This document shows, piece by piece, positions 6,323 through 7,738 of a stretch of DNA of 7,738 nucleotides (the stretch's first letter is position 1; each line of letters opens with the position of its first letter). Origin of the DNA: Nitrospiria bacterium (GTDB lineage: Bacteria; Nitrospirota; CAKKRA01; 9FT-COMBO-42-15); the NCBI GenBank assembly GCA_919903585.1, contig CAKKST010000011.1:1-7738 (forward strand). Direction: 5' to 3'. The notes below the pieces were generated by a model. The model made no database searches and was not told the DNA's origin. It saw nothing but the letters and a program-made list of their open reading frames with translations. Position numbers and translations under genes: made by a program.

Positions 6323-6349
6323 AATCCTCACCCCTTTTAAATATTATTT

Positions 6350-6532
6350 TTAACAGCAAATTCTAATGCCTGTATATATCCTCCCAAATGCCATTACAAA
6401 ATATGTCTTTCCTTTATTTTCATAGAAGCCCAGCTTAGGGAGAATAAGAAACTTCCTGCTTATGGCTATTACAATTATTATCCGCCATGCCGGCGGCCAC
6501 AGAAAGATATTTTTTATTAATAATGCCTCCAT
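6350..6532 (-). CDS. Small hypothetical protein (60 aa), hydrophobic N-terminal half
   Basis: I do not recognise this protein. It starts 16 bases after the zinc-ribbon gene stop with an excellent ribosome-binding site (GGGAGGG, 6547-6541, 8 bases before ATG) and ends 27 bases before the AAA+ ATPase start. That placement is the main argument that it is translated. Residues ~7-35 are rich in Ile, Leu, Phe and Trp (for example WRIIIVIAISRKFLIL), which suggests a membrane-associated or amphipathic segment. The remainder, including KGKTYFVMAFGRIYTGIRICC, is more polar and could form beta-strands. No signal peptide is evident. It could instead be a chance frame in a leader of the ATPase gene. Confidence 0.5.
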   Translation of the reverse strand: MEALLIKNIFLWPPAWRIIIVIAISRKFLILPKLGFYENKGKTYFVMAFGRIYTGIRICC

Positions 6533-6540
6533 ATTTTCAA

Positions 6541-6547
6541 CCCTCCC
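6541..6547 (-). promoter_or_regulatory. Strong ribosome-binding site for the 60-aa ORF
   Basis: GGGAGGG on the minus strand lies 8 bases ahead of ATG 6532 and begins just after the stop of the upstream zinc-ribbon gene. It decides the start and is the best evidence that this short frame is real. Confidence 0.6.
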
Positions 6548-6548
6548 T

Positions 6549-7079
6549 TTAAAATCCTACTCTTTTCTTAAAGTCTACCAGCCACTTAACTGCCTCTTTT
6601 GCCTCATTGTCAGTGTTGGTGTCTTTAAAAAACTCTGCCTTGCCTATCAGGACATTCTGATAAAGCTTCCCATGGCTGTTAATACGATTAAGCGTAAACC
6701 CACCTTTATACAATTCAGCATTAAAAAAATTACAGATATTTTCAAAAAGCCCGGCCTCTGCCTCATTATCAAATTGCAATCTTTTATTGCCGATTGAGAT
6801 CTTAATTTCAATCTTAATTGGAATTACAAAATATACTGTATCCTTTTCTACAATAATATATTTGCTTTCATCATTAGACAGATTGAGGGATTGAAATATC
6901 TCATTTTGATAAACATTTTCCTCAAATTTATAACCTGCACCGCCTGAAAATTTCTTTCTGCATTCAGCCTTCCATTCCTTGCCTGACCTTAATCGTGTTC
7001 CGCAGGCATAGCAGTCTATAAATTCCACATATTTGTATACTGCGTTTTCAGCGCCGCACTCACGACATATATAAAGCAT
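6549..7079 (-). CDS. Hypothetical protein with N-terminal zinc ribbon (176 aa)
   Basis: I do not recognise the family. The N-terminus carries two CxxC pairs, C5-x2-C8 and C23-x2-C26, each followed by Gly (CRECGA, CYACGT). This is the usual form of a four-cysteine zinc ribbon that could bind nucleic acid or protein. From about residue 60 the protein looks like an alpha/beta domain with alternating beta-strand-like stretches (YIIVEKDTVYFVIPIKIEIKISI) and an amphipathic helix near DNEAEAGLFENICNFFN. It has no signal peptide or membrane segment. A modest AGGG site lies about 10 bases before ATG 7079. It sits 17 bases after the 29-aa ORF and 16 bases before the 60-aa ORF, in the same operon as the AAA+ ATPase. 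A role as adaptor or substrate of that ATPase is plausible but purely contextual. Confidence 0.75.
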   Translation of the reverse strand: MLYICRECGAENAVYKYVEFIDCYACGTRLRSGKEWKAECRKKFSGGAGYKFEENVYQNEIFQSLNLSNDESKYIIVEKDTVYFVIPIKIEIKISIGNKRLQFDNEAEAGLFENICNFFNAELYKGGFTLNRINSHGKLYQNVLIGKAEFFKDTNTDNEAKEAVKWLVDFKKRVGF

Positions 7080-7096
7080 AAATCATATCCCTGTTT

Positions 7097-7186
7097 TTAA
7101 AGAATAACACAGCTTAATGACAAAGTTGTGTCAGTGCCGAAGAGGCGCTTCCATGCAATAATATCCTGTTCTGCTTGACCTGTCAT
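7097..7186 (-). CDS. Very small ORF (29 aa) with near-perfect ribosome-binding site
   Basis: This short frame starts at ATG 7186 behind AAAGGAGGT, a near-complete anti-Shine-Dalgarno match with 5 bases of spacing. That is the strongest ribosome-binding site in the leftward operon. The peptide begins MTGQAEQDIIAWKRLFGTD and ends in a short Ser/Leu/Val-rich tail. It lies 26 bases after the frameshifted gene and 17 bases before the zinc-ribbon gene, so it could be a leader peptide coupling translation to the latter. It may also be the remnant of a longer gene, because its 3' half overlaps an imperfect repeat copy (7107-7135). Confidence 0.4.
   Translation of the reverse strand: MTGQAEQDIIAWKRLFGTDTTLSLSCVIL
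7107..7135. repeat. Imperfect short repeat containing TGACA(N6)TGTCA, copy 1
   Basis: TGACAAAGTTGTGTCA (7118-7133) is a 5-bp inverted repeat with a 6-base centre, followed by GT and preceded by CACAG plus five bases. Copy 2 at 7676-7704 has the same order and spacing (CAACAG, five bases, TGACAAGGGTGTGTCA, GT). The copies are in direct orientation about 569 bases apart and bracket the frameshifted gene. Confidence 0.4.
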
Positions 7187-7191
7187 AATTC

Positions 7192-7198
7192 ACCTCCT
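7192..7198 (-). promoter_or_regulatory. Ribosome-binding site for the 29-aa ORF
   Basis: AGGAGGT on the minus strand, preceded by an A-run and 5 bases before ATG 7186. It is much stronger than the site of the much larger zinc-ribbon gene that follows, which argues that the short frame is really translated. Confidence 0.6.
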
Positions 7199-7212
7199 TT
7201 TTTGTTATTCTA

Positions 7213-7603
7213 TTATCTTTTCGCTTCTTCCATAACAGCGCCCCATTGACATCCCTCTATTCTTTCTCGTGAAAGATCCTTGGCTTTTTCAATATCAACA
7301 AGGTGAAAAGACAGCCATTTAAAATCTGGTTTAAAGCCGTATACCAGATTTCCATAATCTGAAATCTTTGATTCTTTGCCTTCTAAAGCAACATAACTAT
7401 CTCCCACATCATCAACCCCTACCTGAACACGAATCCATCCTTCATCAAGGAACCTTTTTAATACCTCGCCAAAAGGAACATCAACCTTTTTGTCTTTATA
7501 ATATTTCATGGCATAAAGGCTATGCTCTTCCGCCTCTTGGTATTTCAATAAGCTCGCCCTCCGGCGAAATCCAGTATTTTCTTTCAATCCGTCTTTTCCT
7601 CAT
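7213..7603 (-). pseudogene. Small unknown protein interrupted by a one-base frameshift (~129 aa if repaired)
   Basis: Two overlapping frames appear to be halves of one gene. The first starts at ATG 7603 behind GAGG (5 bases of spacing) and reads MRKRRIERKYWISPEGELIE, then IPRGG, before a stop at 7520-7522. The second is open from further upstream and continues as EEHSLYAMKYYKDKKVDVP to the TAA at 7213. Its only start candidate near the gene's 5' end is a poor TTG at 7587. Removing one base near 7530-7534 joins them smoothly as PRGEEHSLYAM. The repaired protein is soluble, with conserved-looking YWISPEG near the start and GWIRVQVGVDD mid-protein. I do not recognise the family. The cause may be a real mutation, an assembly error or programmed frameshifting. 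It is the promoter-proximal frame of the leftward operon. Confidence 0.6.
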
Positions 7604-7638
7604 TTTATCCTCAAGAACAATTCATATTCTTAAAATGC

Positions 7639-7668
7639 ATAATATTACAGGCTGGTAGCAACTGTAAA
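7639..7668 (-). promoter_or_regulatory. Sigma-70-type promoter candidate for the leftward operon
   Basis: On the minus strand TTTACA (7668-7663) and TATTAT (7644-7639) are separated by 18 bases, near consensus for -35 and -10. The -10 ends 35 bases before ATG 7603, which gives a short leader of about 28 bases. No other promoter-like pair stands out in the five-frame operon. Confidence 0.5.
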
Positions 7669-7675
7669 TATGATA

Positions 7676-7704
7676 CAACAGGTGGGTGACAAGGGTGTGT
7701 CAGT
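7676..7704. repeat. Imperfect short repeat containing TGACA(N6)TGTCA, copy 2
   Basis: TGACAAGGGTGTGTCA (7687-7702) shares 13 of 16 bases with copy 1 at 7118-7133, and the shared flanks CAG (before) and GT (after) are at identical distances. It lies about 20 bases upstream of the -35 element of the leftward operon, so it could be an operator or the edge of a small mobile cassette. Confidence 0.4.
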
Positions 7705-7738
7705 TATGATTCTTTAATCTTCGCAAAAGCCATTCTGC

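Noticed and set aside
5880..6353. A 157-residue plus-strand open frame opposite the AAA+ gene
   Set aside because: It is Ser/Leu-rich antisense of a well-supported coding sequence, has no recognisable domain or ribosome-binding site, and runs into the operon leader.
6462..6797. A 111-residue plus-strand open frame opposite the zinc-ribbon and 60-aa genes
   Set aside because: It is antisense to better supported frames with good ribosome-binding sites; composition is low-complexity Ile/Lys/Leu/Phe with no motif.
7368..7658. A 96-residue plus-strand frame over the frameshifted gene
   Set aside because: It is antisense to the split gene, rich in His/Pro/Gln/Ser, and lacks a ribosome-binding site.
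7704..7738. Possible C-terminal end of another leftward gene at the right edge
   Set aside because: Two different minus-strand frames are open to the edge over this stretch (one ending AFAKIKES, one ending WLLRRLKNHN). With about 35 bases there is no way to choose, so no gene is called.

Overview
The window (7,738 bases, moderately AT-rich, with many AGA/AGG arginine and ATA isoleucine codons) reads as a bacterial chromosome segment. G/C-run palindromic repeats lie between and inside genes. This style, with the htpX–rsmB–rpe housekeeping order and a CooF-like/FAD-oxidoreductase pair, suggests an anaerobic, environmental Nitrospirota- or Deltaproteobacteria-like lineage. That placement is an inference from impression, not a database result.

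Plus strand, left half (1-4483): the C-terminal end of the membrane protease HtpX (cut by the window edge) is followed after 12 bases by the 16S rRNA m5C methyltransferase RsmB. The RsmB N-terminal domain continues upstream of the first canonical start codon, which implies a non-standard start. Next comes a 162-base intergenic stretch made largely of inverted repeats with a G-run cluster. After it lie a four-cluster [4Fe-4S] CooF-like ferredoxin and an FAD/NAD(P)-dependent oxidoreductase, a probable electron-transfer pair. Last is ribulose-phosphate 3-epimerase (Rpe). Palindromic repeats have been absorbed into coding sequence three times: the C-terminal tail of the ferredoxin and two in-frame insertions in the oxidoreductase.

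Minus strand, right half (7603 down to 4484): a compact array of five reading frames pointing left, separated by only 26, 17, 16 and 27 bases. In transcription order these are a small unknown protein broken by a one-base frameshift, a 29-residue ORF with a near-perfect ribosome-binding site, a 176-residue zinc-ribbon protein, a 60-residue ORF with a strong ribosome-binding site, and a 612-residue AAA+ ATPase. The ATPase has two predicted winged-helix-like modules ahead of its AAA+ core and Asn in place of the usual Walker B Asp. A good sigma-70-type promoter candidate lies upstream of the first frame. The ATPase stop abuts the rpe stop on the opposite strand with no spacer. This accessory operon is the best candidate for an uncharacterised system; its function cannot be read from the sequence.

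The last ~135 bases (7604-7738) hold that promoter, a second copy of a short imperfect repeat, and perhaps the tail of another leftward gene, but too little to call.
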